Source: Bugula neritina
Lineage: Eukaryota > Bryozoa > Gymnolaemata > Cheilostomatida > Bugulidae
Assembly: GCA_964035545.1 (NCBI GenBank)
Contig: OZ037766.1
Coordinates: 4,131,722 to 4,195,721, forward strand
Reading direction: 5' to 3'
DNA: 64,000 bases
Each line of letters starts with the position of its first letter. Position 1 is the first letter of the stretch. The notes below the pieces were generated by a model. It did no database searches, had not been told where the DNA came from, and saw nothing but the letters and a program-made list of their open reading frames with translations. Positions 12,101-22,673 of the stretch are shown piece by piece. The position numbers and the translations under genes are program-made.

Positions 12101-14245
12101 TTTTCTCTCAGACAGTTTAGAGAAAAGGGGAGGCAATTCCATTCGATTCCTAGGTTTAATTATCTCATCCAGTAGGTTTGAAGCCTTAAAACACAACCAT
12201 TGAAAACATGGAACTCAGCGGACAAAAGCTAGATCTCGTAAAAAATGATCAGCTACTAAGACCTGTACATTGAGCTATACCTATAGATTATTATGATTAA
12301 AGTATAAAAAAAAGATTATTGAAGCAAGGCCGTGTAACTCAAGCAGAGAAGGTGTGATTCACCAACAGAAGACAGGAAGTACACAGACCTCTGCTTGTAC
12401 AGCTTTAGGTGTTGTCACTTTAGTGGTTTCCTCCAAGTTCGGCATTTTACCTTCATAATACAATTGCAGGAGTTTCAGGGCTTGCCTACCATATCCCATC
12501 TAAAAACCAGTAACATGATGAATAGAAATATAAATTCTTTCCAGTCCAAATCTAGATTTCACAAGACAAGCAAATATATTTTAATAGGTTGTATCAGAGC
12601 ATTTCTAATAAGATTCAGCTTTCCAATGACACGATTTGGTATATAAGCACTTGATTACTTGACAATACATTTAGTTACTTGACAGATTACTCAGTTACTT
12701 GACAGAGTACTCAGTTACTTGACAGAGTACTCAGTTACTTGACAGAGTACCCAGTTACATGACAGAGTACTCAGTTACATGACAGAGTACTTAGTTACAT
12801 GACAGAGTACTCAGTTACTTGACAGAGTACTCAGTTACATGACAGAGTACTTAGTTACATGACAGAGACACACCTATTGCTAAGACCCGTTACACAGGTA
12901 ATCTAAAGCAACAAAACTCAAGTCTAAAACTTGCCAAAATAAAATTGAGTTAGCAGTAGACTTACTCTCTGATAATCAGGATGGGTGGCAATCCTCACTA
13001 CCCTAGCCCCAGACATCTGAGCAAACTTATCATCCTGGAACTGTTGAGAGATGGTCCAGGGGATGAGGTCACCACTTGCCCTTTGACCTCTGTGTAGACT
13101 GTTCAAGATAGCTTTCTGGGAGAGTTCACCTTCTATACACACCTACACACCAGCAGTATAGTGACCTTAGCAATACGTAGTAGGTTACTGTCCAGCAAGT
13201 TCTGACTACTTTATAACATCTTGAAATTGAGTTAACTTTAATATTATCAGTAAGTAGATTTAGCACAAAGCTTATTTCAATTTTGAAATCTTATCCTTAA
13301 TTTAAATAATATAGAAAATTGAAATATTTCTATTACATATGATCTTTGGCAGGGTTGAACAGCTATTAAAATATGAATTGTTCATGCTGCTTATAAAAAC
13401 TAAATCTCCTGATAGGAATAGTAACTGTAAACACAGTTAGTTGATTGCTGACTGACTTGCAAGACTACTAGTGCTTCAGGCAGCGACGTCTTAAAGTTTC
13501 CTGGTGGTGACAGCACAAATATATGGTGTGAGGGTGAATCAGAGAGCATCTGCAGATCATTAGGTGAATTCTGCAAACAAGGCATTACTGAGCATTCAAC
13601 TGTGAAAAAATAAGGTTTAGCAAAACCAATAAATATTTACATACAAATTTATATATTATACAAGTTTGACGTATAGGTATCACCAACTCATTTTAGCAAT
13701 TTAGCAATTACATTTTCTTACGTATCAATTATATAGCATGAAGCCAGCACTTACCTTGTAGTGACTGGATACGTAGAGACTCATAATAGTTTGCAGGAAA
13801 TCTTCAGATGCTTTGTGGAATGAGAACAGAGTGTCTCTGTAAAATAATAAATGTGATGAACAGTGCATACTTGTTGAGCATACCAATCTTCTCACTTGCT
13901 CTAGAAACATGTGGCTTCAAAGCTGGAATTTCACCTCAGCACTTGGACAACGTTGAGCAAAATAGGCCAAAGAATAATTAATACTCTGGAATATTACAGA
14001 AACCAATTACAAGTGATGACACATAAACTATAGAGTTAGAACACAGAAGAAAATAATGTAGCAAGAGCAGTGAGGATACCCAGAGTAATTTAATTTGTCA
14101 TAGAGTAAAGAAGACTGGCAAAGATCATAGAGCTGGATGACCAAAAGATAACATGATAACAAGCTTGATAGATGATGTGGTGTGTGTGCGTGTGGTGTGT
14201 GTGCGTGTGGTGTGTGCGAGTGTGTGTGCGCGCGTGTGTGTGTGT

Positions 14246-14277
<32 letters not shown>

Positions 14278-14770
14278 GAGTTGTTACCTGTTCACATAAT
14301 ATAAATCACAATTATCTGGTGAGGGACAACCAGAGCTAATGCTAGTCACTTCAGTAGCATCCAAACAGAGTAACTGGTTAAGCCACGCCTCTACCAAATC
14401 TCCTTCCGCATAACGTATAGACTCCTTGAGTGATAATTCGTGCAGCTGTCGACCTAATGTAAAAACAATAGCTGAAAATAATATAAACGTTTGCAAGGCA
14501 ATCATATTTAGAAGCAGGCGATGTTTATATACAAAAGGAAGGGGAGACAAACCCTAATAAATATTGGAAAATCTGCTAAGGTCTGAAAATAAATAAAACT
14601 GTGTGAACCAAGTCATGGGACATGAGAATTGTGATCAATCTAACAATATTTTCTAAAATAATTTAAATTTAAGCGAGGAAACTTCAACCACAGATGAATC
14701 TGTATCTTACACACCTTTTTGTATAAAAAGTAAAACTGACATATACTCTATCAACCTCTCCATCCATTGT

Positions 14771-14801
<31 letters not shown>

Positions 14802-17800
14802 GTGCCAGCGGAGGCTGGTCTCCCTGACAAAGTTTCAGGAGGAATTTCTAAAGGGGTACAGGTCGTACCTGAGTGTCCCACCTACTTCTGTGGGACGCCG
14901 GGAATACATGATCTTCCCCAATTTCAAATAAGAAAATTCACCCAAGAACAATTTCCCTTTTGCTGCCAAAAAAATTTGTTTTCAGGAAAAAACTTTTTTG
15001 AACCTAAAGATAATCTTTAATTTATAACCATAAGTCGGTCTTTTCATTATGCTTTGCCTATTAAATTGAATTTTATAACTTGTATATGAATGTATGGAAT
15101 ATGAAATGCTTTCTAAACAGGTTTTATCATTATCAGTCAAGTTTTCATTAGTGTCAATGAATTCAAAATAATGTCGTAGAAAGGACAGAAAGCAAATGGT
15201 TTAAACTTAAAAATACACATATTTATTTTGTAGAAAAAATCAATGCTGATAAACTAACCTGAAACACTAGATGCTGTGTTAGTTGTCTCCCCCATATTTG
15301 CCGCTTTAATGGCTTCAGTGGAGTTGTTTCCCATAGTGGAGCACTGAGATCTCAGCTGCTGAATAAGTTTCAAGGAGAGAGACCTGCCAGTGCCCTCATA
15401 CCTACAGTTTAAACAAAGAGAAGATAACTCTCGTTACATCTCGATAACTTATAGCCTACAATGAAGAATAGTCTACTAAGATATCACTTCACACCATGAC
15501 TCTTGGTACACTTTCTCTCTTTCCGCGACTAATCTAGAAGATTGGTAAGTGAGTTGATCTTTACTCAAGATGTGACAGTGCCTTGTTATGGTCTAGTTAG
15601 AGCAGTTTACCCGTTAACAGTGGATGCCATGAAGACCAGATATGGACCCATCAGAGATTTGACAAGAGGGAGTGGAATGGCAGCAGCTTCATCTATCACA
15701 ACCAACTCAGCTTGTCCTAACTTGTGGGCATCAGTTGGGTGAATGTACTACAAACATGGAGCTTTTTAGTAAAATATTTTCTTCAAATACTATGGTTTGT
15801 ATACAGATGCAGTAGCAATACTGTATACATATAATAGAAAAACTGAAAGGTGGAATGTTTTCCTATTCTATGAAGAATTTGATTCAGATATACCTGTATA
15901 GTTTGTCTATGGTCTCTGTAGATGTTAACTCTAACTATAGCTTTGTTGAATTCTTCATTGGTTGACTGCACAATATCGTAATCTGTATGCTCCTTTAAAA
16001 TCACATGAATGATGAAGATATAACCAGCAAATTACCATTTAGTAATATCTCTATCATATACTCTTAATTGTAAAGAACATCTGTTACAGAAACTACCAAT
16101 AACACGACCAGTGTGATAGAAGTTGTCATTCCATGCAACTTACCTGGTAGCCCAAAGCATCAAACCCTTTGAATATAAACTCAAAGAGAGTTTTCAAGTT
16201 CTCCGGAGACGGTGATGTCACAAATATGTTGCTGTAACTAAACCCAACAGCTGAGGCTATTGCTAGCCCTAGAGCAGCTGATTTCCCACGACCTCTAGCA
16301 GCAGTGAGTGCTATTGTAGACCTCAAAGTCTTCTCTGAGATTGATTCCATGAATCTCAAAACACAATCGGCCTATAAATGAGAAAGCAGAAACGTTAACT
16401 CATACAAATAAATTCATGTGTCCCAATATAGCATTTAAAAGTTAAACAAAACAACCAACTAACATAATATAGGATCAAATCTAAATAAGGTGTATAAATT
16501 TTCAAGCAAGCTGAATTTGATAGTTGAATGAAAAGAAGTCATTACCTGGTCCACAGTCCTACAGCAGTTCACTATGACACCAGCTGGCTGGGTGTCTTCC
16601 ATCGACTCCTTGAGATCCATCAGCTCCTTGTCTTTCTTACTGAGTGAATCCTCCTGGAAACCAGACTCAAACATAATATAATAAATAACATGGCGCAATT
16701 TGCTAAAAAATCCATTTTCACATCTTTATCACATTTGAGTTTAATGGAGTAAATTGATTGAGTAAATTGCCATCAACAATTCTATTCAATTAACAATCTC
16801 CACACAGTGAATCTACTACAAACTTAATACTAAACACTATCTTATAAAATGCCAGGGTGAGTTATGATGAAGCAGTTTTCTTACGAATTCACATCATATA
16901 TGTAATGGAAATGTTTATAAAATATACGTAAATGTCTTGAAAGCAGAATGAACTCTTAAGCAAACTTACTGAAGACTTGGGAGGGAGAGGTGTAATGTTA
17001 GCTGTAGCTGATGATATGGGTAATACATTCAGCTCATCATCTATTACCAAACAGTTGGCACACGAAGTTAGAGAAAGTATGAACCTTTCATTAAACCTTG
17101 GAACTACATCAAGGTTAGCTGCAGTTCTATAACGTGAGTGGACATCCATGGTCATAGTATAGAGCTGTTGTAGCGAGTCCATTCCTTTCAGTAAAATGAC
17201 TATAGCGCCACCTCCTTCCACAGTCTCTATGGTCCTTGCTAAGAGATTCGGAGTAAGTGCCTCAAAGTCCTAAACAAACACATTTATTTATAGTTTGTAG
17301 ACATTTAAACTTAAATGAATTCTTAGCTTATCCTCTAAACAAGAATTCGTTTTTAAACCTGTTAAACTCCCCCCTCTTAACGATGTATCTAACAACTGCC
17401 AAGCTAAAATGCATCACCATCTACACACAGTAAATGCAAACAAAATATTTCATTTAAAACAACTAAGAATAACCTACCAGAGACAGCAATAAGAAATAGA
17501 AAGCTGAAATCAGTTTGAAATTTTAATTGACACGTTAAAAGCATTAACTGCTGCAGAAGAGCCACAATATATATACTGTACAGTTAGTACCTGCAAGATA
17601 CACATCCCATACGTGTTACCAAGTATCTTGTGTGTCTCGCTATAATAACAGTATCTGATTTCAGTCGAGGACACAAACAACTCCAAGGGGTCGTCTTCCC
17701 TCACAGAAATCTTTCCAGTTTTAATCTTTTTTTGGATCTCCCTCATCCTTTTCTTACGATTGCTACAGCAATGATAACGTTAATAATAATAAAGTAAAAG

Positions 17801-18735
17801 TCACAACTACTAGATCAAGTTAATGAAAGACCACTCAAAGTAAAAAAGGTGGCTTACTTTTTAGAGACATGATGCATGTAGAAGCTACAGGAAAATTTTA
17901 AAAATAAAAATAAAATAGAAAAAACAATTGATTACAAATTAAGAGACTATGGCATAAACAAAACGTAAACACCAGAAGAATTCACAATATGAACTATAAG
18001 TTTCACAGAAAGCTAACCAAGTTTGGTATATTAACAATAATTGTTTATGTAACATAGCACAAAAGATGTTTTATAATTTGAAGCAAACCCTTTAGAAAGT
18101 AAGTGATTTTAATTGATGCTGAAAGCGGAGACAACTCCTATCAGCTTTGGGAGAAAACATGTGTGCTTAAAAAGTTTAAATATTCACAACACAATACACT
18201 TCATAATTTACCTGCTAAATCCAAGATCTTTTTTATAACACCAGAGAACAGTGGGACGAGCTTTGACTGCTGCCTTTGACATTATATGATGCAACACGAC
18301 AACCTGTCAGCAACAAATATAAGCAACATGAATAGATGCACCTCACAATAAAAAACTCATGCAAGTTTATGGTCACCATCCCCAAGAGAAAACCCCTGAT
18401 GGAAGGGGTTTGTGTTAAATCGGGCTAAGGACTTATTCAGATGAAGTACAGGAGCAATTATGACTGGATGCTCTTCCTTACATCACCAATGGCTTTTTTC
18501 GGGTTTCGAATCCATGACTTCACGCTTACTAGGCAAACGCTCTAACCCCTATACCACGACTGCTCCCTCGATACAGCTCACAATGTTGACACTTTATTCG
18601 CTGATTACATAAAAGTTACACACTGACCTGATCTTTTGCTCTGTCTCCCACCACAACGAAAAAACTTCTCATTTTGGTCTTCAAATTGTTCTCTATCAGA
18701 ACTCTGATACGCTGATCTACTTTCTTTCTATGCAT
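9132..18735 (-). CDS. NAT10: NAT10 / Kre33: RNA cytidine acetyltransferase
   Basis: Makes N4-acetylcytidine in 18S rRNA and, with THUMPD1, in tRNA, and is needed for small-subunit assembly in the nucleolus. The 23 exons join in frame to 1052 aa (human 1025): 18735-18628, 18303-18212, 17884-17858, 17762-17591, 17269-16970, 16653-16546, 16371-16144, 15992-15894, 15747-15611, 15401-15259, 14453-14288, 13836-13755, 13570-13457, 13142-12966, 12499-12389, 12184-11996, 11910-11811, 11664-11527, 10821-10649, 10524-10405, 9957-9859, 9619-9447, 9234-9132. Domains: TmcA-type N-terminus (MHRKKVDQRI); helicase with Walker A GRGKS (296-300) and Walker B VVIDEAAA (D397, E398); GNAT acetyltransferase with RVVRIATHPDYQRMGYG crossing 651/652; and a lysine-rich C-terminal tail (KKKKKKPKVPKN), likely nucleolar targeting. 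The start codon lies 17 nt inside an exon that begins with an acceptor (18752), so a non-coding first exon lies upstream. Confidence 0.97.
10979..11390. repeat. 11-bp satellite array in NAT10 intron 18
   Basis: About 37 copies of an 11-bp unit (AAGTGACAAGC, AAGTGACATAC, AAGTGAGAGGC and variants). Since 11 is not a multiple of 3 and the minus strand lacks stops, all three minus frames stay open for about 155 codons. Those ORFs are artefacts of the repeat. Confidence 0.9.
12675..12867. repeat. 20-bp minisatellite in NAT10 intron 14
   Basis: About 9.6 copies of TTACTTGACAGAGTACTCAG with a few substitutions (TTACAT for TTACTT, TTAG for TCAG). Confidence 0.9.
14176..14279. repeat. GT/GTGCG microsatellite next to a NAT10 splice donor
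   Basis: Imperfect (GT)n with GCG and GAG interruptions. It ends a few bases from the donor of the NAT10 exon 14453-14288, so on the sense strand the intron opens with a CA-rich tract. Confidence 0.85.
14805..14896. other. Row of four perfect short stem-loops in a NAT10 intron
   Basis: A comparatively GC-rich patch in NAT10 intron 10 (14454-15258) holds four consecutive exact inverted repeats: CCAGC/GCTGG (14805-14818, loop GGAG), CCTGA/TCAGG (14823-14839), GGTAC/GTACC (14855-14869) and GTCCCAC/GTGGGAC (14875-14896). It could be a structured RNA or part of a folded repeat element. No family is recognised. A 72-codon plus-strand frame (14802-15020) crosses it but looks fortuitous. Confidence 0.5.
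18355..18567 (-). mobile_element. tRNA-derived SINE, copy 1 (in NAT10 intron 1)
   Basis: Reverse-strand copy of the element also found at 56379 and 62083. The head (GGGAGCAGTCGTGGTATAGG on the minus strand) is tRNA-like, with A- and B-box-like segments (B-box region near 18506-18520). The shared tail domain ends CAAGTTTAT..., i.e. ATAAACTTGCATGAGT on the element strand. Length is about 210 bp. It sits in the intron between NAT10 coding exons 1 and 2. Confidence 0.8.
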
Positions 18736-18752
18736 TGTGGTAAAGGATGGGC

Positions 18753-20386
18753 CTGTAATACAAAGTAAAGGTAATGAATAAAACAATAACTATCAGTTGC
18801 TTATAAAGAACTTGAAATCAAAATAGATCCAATGAGCTGCTACTTGTATTATATTGCTATAATATCTAGTACAACACAGCACAGGTATAATTAAGCCAAT
18901 ATTTCAAATGAAGGATAAAACAGATAAATGTGACGCACCAGGCATTGAATGAGATAGAAAATAAATAAATTGAATTAAATGACAACAGTAGTAATAAATA
19001 GACAATGAGATAGTAACTTGGCTATATAAATGAAATAATCTAATTGCCCAAGTCCTAAATAAAAAAAAACGGTGTGAAATAAAAAATAACATAATTGAGA
19101 CCAATTTATTACAACAAAACACAAACACAACTAATATACCAATATGGTTGAGAAGCGAAATAAAGTTTTAAAGTGGCCAGAAATAATATGTGCTGGCATC
19201 TAGAGAAGTAAGATAAGTTAATATGAATTAAATGGAAGCAAAAGATAAAAGAAGCCTTGAACAACTTAATAATTTCTAGTCAACTACTTTTATTATTGTA
19301 GTAATAGTCATACCAACTTGATTTTTTGCATTGGGTTCAACTTGAAAATATATTACTGACACCCTTACTTCTAGCTTTTGCTTGCAGTCAAACTGTTACT
19401 GTAGTATAACTGTGTGAGCATACAACCAGACGCCACTAGTTATTAGTAAAGTAATTTTTATTTTCAAGGTAAACATTTACCACCAGCTAATATAAATATT
19501 CATATAAAATTAAACAATAATTCATTAATTGATTCCTAATCCATATGGTTATGCACTTAGCCTTGCAGACTACATTAAAAGTAAAACTAATTAAGATTAA
19601 CTCTATAACTATTAGTTTACCTATAACCACTTTAAAGTTTATTATAATTATAATAATCATAATGTCGATGTGTAACTAGAGCTAGTAGTACTAGTACTCT
19701 GGAAATAGAGCACTACGTCTACTGGTACCACTATGACTATTAGTATTACTAGTAAGTCACTAAGTGAGTCACTGAGTATCACCACTACCAGTACGAGTAC
19801 TACTAGTACTAGTAGTAATTGAGTACTAGTACTACTACCGTACCAGTACCAGGGAATGCGAATGTTTTTTGCGCCACAAATTATTATTAAATATTATAAT
19901 TATTAATTAACTTATAGTTATTAAGCATTAGCTTAGGCTTAGCAGTGCCATAAACTAAAGCCGTAAAGGCATAATCATAATGATAAAGATAATTGTAAAT
20001 GTTTTATGCAATAATAGATCATGCAAATCTATATTACTTCATAAAAAATAATACTGCTTCGGTATTGATAATGGTTTTATTGATTTTGAGTAGCGGCTAT
20101 AATAATTGTTATTATACATATTTAAAGTGATATTTATTTTTAAACCCATATTTATTAACATGCCCCGACTTCCATGTCTAAATACCGGACATAGACAGTA
20201 AGTAAACGATACCTGAAAACTAAAGATGAACGTAACCTTTTTAGAATCAAAAACACTGCTTTGTTTTTATTTTTAATTTATTGTTAATAAAAAGTTAAAA
20301 ATTAAAATTTAAATTATCAATTGCAAGATAACTTGTTTAGGTAATTTATCGGTTTACCATAAAACCGTTTGGTCCGCATAACCAAT
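18753..20386. other. Bidirectional spacer between NAT10 (-) and RPL32 (+)
   Basis: Must hold the unseen NAT10 non-coding first exon and both promoters. 19670-19860 is an irregular simple-sequence tract of ACTAGT/AGTACT/TACTAG words. The rest is AT-rich with no supported ORF. The RPL32 start of transcription is placed at its right end by the TOP-like tract. Confidence 0.5.
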
Positions 20387-20415
20387 CCTTTTCCTGCCAT
20401 ATTCTATTGCCGAGT
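20387..20415 (+). promoter_or_regulatory. RPL32: RPL32 5'TOP-like leader and non-coding exon 1
   Basis: A pyrimidine tract CCTTTTCCT (20387-20395) opens a short sequence that ends in a consensus donor (GAGT|GTAAGT, GT at 20416). The matching acceptor (TTTCCAG) ends at 20545, 20 nt before the start codon. A C-starting oligopyrimidine at the 5' end of a ribosomal-protein mRNA is the TOP element used for mTOR-dependent translation control. The exact start site is inferred. Confidence 0.6.
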
Positions 20416-20565
20416 GTAAGTAAAAATTTTATACCTTGCAAGTAATCTGTCGCAGGTGTAACTTTCCTTTTGTAATCTGTATTTAATTTTGCGCATAGCA
20501 ATCTCTGAAATATTGACAAATATGGTATTAAATTATTATTTCCAGGTTTCACTTAGGGGATTATT

Positions 20566-22362
20566 ATGGCTATCCAAAAAGTCAGACCCCTGAAAAAACC
20601 CAAGATTGTGAAGAAACGATACAAGAAGTTTATCCGTCACCAAAGTGATAGATATGTTAAAGTAACGGTGAGTTTATTAATTTATTTTTAATGTTATGCT
20701 TATACTTTTACTAGCTCAAGCTATACTATTAAAGTAAAGTATAACTATGACTAGATCATTAATTACATTTACTTTTGGTGTGACTGAAATTTACTTGTAA
20801 TTTTAACGTTACCGACTTACTCCTAAATGTAAATTTCTATAGCTGTGAGTAGTACTAGTAGTATTAGTTGAGTGTAAGAGTGTTAATAGTTTTAGTTGGT
20901 GTTGCAGACTGCTGAAACTAAATAAGTAGTGGCAAACTAGTGTTGGTTAAAATATGCATTAATGTTGCAAGTTTCACCAGTGTTTAAAATTGATATTATT
21001 ATTATAATTATTGTAATTGGTTTACAATTAATTCTTGAATTGTGAATTTCTTTGAAATTAGTAATCTGGTGTTGTACTGTTACTATGTTAGTATTACTAA
21101 ACTTGATTTAGTGTAAATTTTCAATAAGTATTTCGATTTTAACTTTATGCCTGTTGTAAGTCGAAATAATGAATTTAGATCATGTGGCTATGTCAAAGTT
21201 TTTTATTGCAGAGGACCAATGATATGTATACATGTATCAGTAAACACTATTTTATCCCATAGACATTTTCACTAGATATTTTATGTAATAAATACTGTAG
21301 ACATAATTAATATAATTGAAAATTCAATTAGTATTGCTAGTCTAAGAACTGTTGAATAATCTCATGTTGTAATACATCATGGGCAAGTAGCATATTGTAC
21401 TTGGCCTTTAATGGTGCAGGTGTATTCTGCAATTGATAGATTCAATTTCCAGTTTTCACTTCACAAGCTTGTATTTTTGACATTTTTATTTTTTTTTAGG
21501 ACAAATATTTGTCATTAGAGAAGGTACAAGGATAAAAATTTTTTGTGTTTTTTAGCAAACATGGCGAAAACCCAAGGGTATTGACAACAGAGTTCGAAGG
21601 AGATTCAAGGGGCAATTTTTAATGCCATCAATTGGGTATGGTTCCAACAAAAAGACAAGATATTTGATGCCTGATGGCTTTAAAAAGTTTTTGGTGCACA
21701 ATGTTGCGGTAAGTAGATCTGGTGAAAATGTGCTCTGTTGTGTAAATTCCATCGAATAGCTGTAGTGTAATGATCGAATTTACCTGCATAAATGAGGCCT
21801 AACTAATTCTACCTGCCTGGAAGTTCTGTGGTTAAGATGTTCTTGAAATCACCGTATATTTTTTGTTATGGTTCCTGCATAAAGATAATGTGTATCACTA
21901 CAAGTAAAATCGCCTGTGATACATTTATCTGCTGCAAATTGCCATAAGTTCCAGTTTTCCAGCTGTAGTGGTTTCAAGGTTTTGATTAAATGTTTCTGGG
22001 CAGTTGATCTAAAATTCTAGGTATTTGCTCATTCCCTCACTATGCTCAGTTTATTCCCCGCTATCTGTTTTTACACACCATTCCTGAGCAGAACATTTTA
22101 TGCCGCCCAGATGTATCATCAATTGTAATGATGTATAATTATGTAAGTTTTGTAACTGTCATTGCTAATAGCTCTCTCACTGTTCTCTTTTTATTCATTT
22201 CAGGAGTTGGAGGTGTTGCTGATGCAGAACAGAACATTTGCTGCAGAGATTGCTCATGATGTATCTAGCAAAAAAAGGAAATTCATTGTGGAACGTGCAC
22301 AACAGTTGAACATTAAAGTAACCAATCCCAATGCTAGATTACGATCAGAGGAGAATGAATAA
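20566..22362 (+). CDS. RPL32: 60S ribosomal protein L32 (eL32)
   Basis: Component of the large ribosomal subunit. Exons 20566-20667, 21556-21708 and 22204-22362 join in frame to 137 aa (human 135). The reading is nearly the same as vertebrate L32 throughout, for example [62 protein letters not shown], and the C-terminus [14 protein letters not shown]. The ATG is the first codon of the ORF in exon 2 of the transcript, as in human. The N-terminus carries two extra residues (MAIQKVRPL). The poly(A) signal AATAAA at 22386-22391 is only 24 nt past the stop. The long introns (888 and 495 bp) could host small RNAs, but I found no complete snoRNA signature. Confidence 0.98.
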
Positions 22363-22385
22363 GATTGTTCATGTACATTTCCTGT

Positions 22386-22410
22386 AATAAAAATGTTGAA
22401 AGCCTTTATT
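22386..22410. terminator. Overlapping poly(A) signals of RPL32 (+) and the DyP gene (-)
   Basis: A plus-strand AATAAA at 22386-22391 serves RPL32. TTTATT at 22405-22410 is a minus-strand AATAAA, 264 nt beyond the stop of the convergent peroxidase gene. The two 3' UTRs should meet or overlap here. The rest of 22411-22673 would be DyP 3' UTR. Confidence 0.6.
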
Positions 22411-22673
22411 ATTGTTTTTGTCCACATAATATGCAATCAAAAGAATAAGATGTTAGTTATTGCAGTATATATTCAAAAAGATAAATATGGAAAGTTTATA
22501 ATTGAAACTTAACGGTTACTCAAAAATTAATGCGTTAGAGAAATGCATATATATAAATCAAAATATAGAAAATTGAGACAGTGTAGGTATAAAATGATCT
22601 CTTGTAACAAGTGATGGTAAGATCATTTCTTTAGACTGCTGGTTAACGAACAAGGGTTGTGTCCCTCAATACT

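Noticed and set aside
14176-14279. GT-rich tract as a CRISPR-like or regulatory repeat
   Set aside because: Ordinary dinucleotide microsatellite; no spacers or larger unit.
14802-15020. 72-codon plus-strand ORF in NAT10 intron 10
   Set aside because: Antisense to the gene, no family match; better explained by the stem-loop patch it covers.
21811-21926. Possible H/ACA snoRNA in RPL32 intron 3 (AGATAA as H box at 21883, ACA at 21921)
   Set aside because: The 3' hairpin (GTATCAC/GTGATAC) pairs through the ACA box and has no guide pocket, so the class rules are not met.
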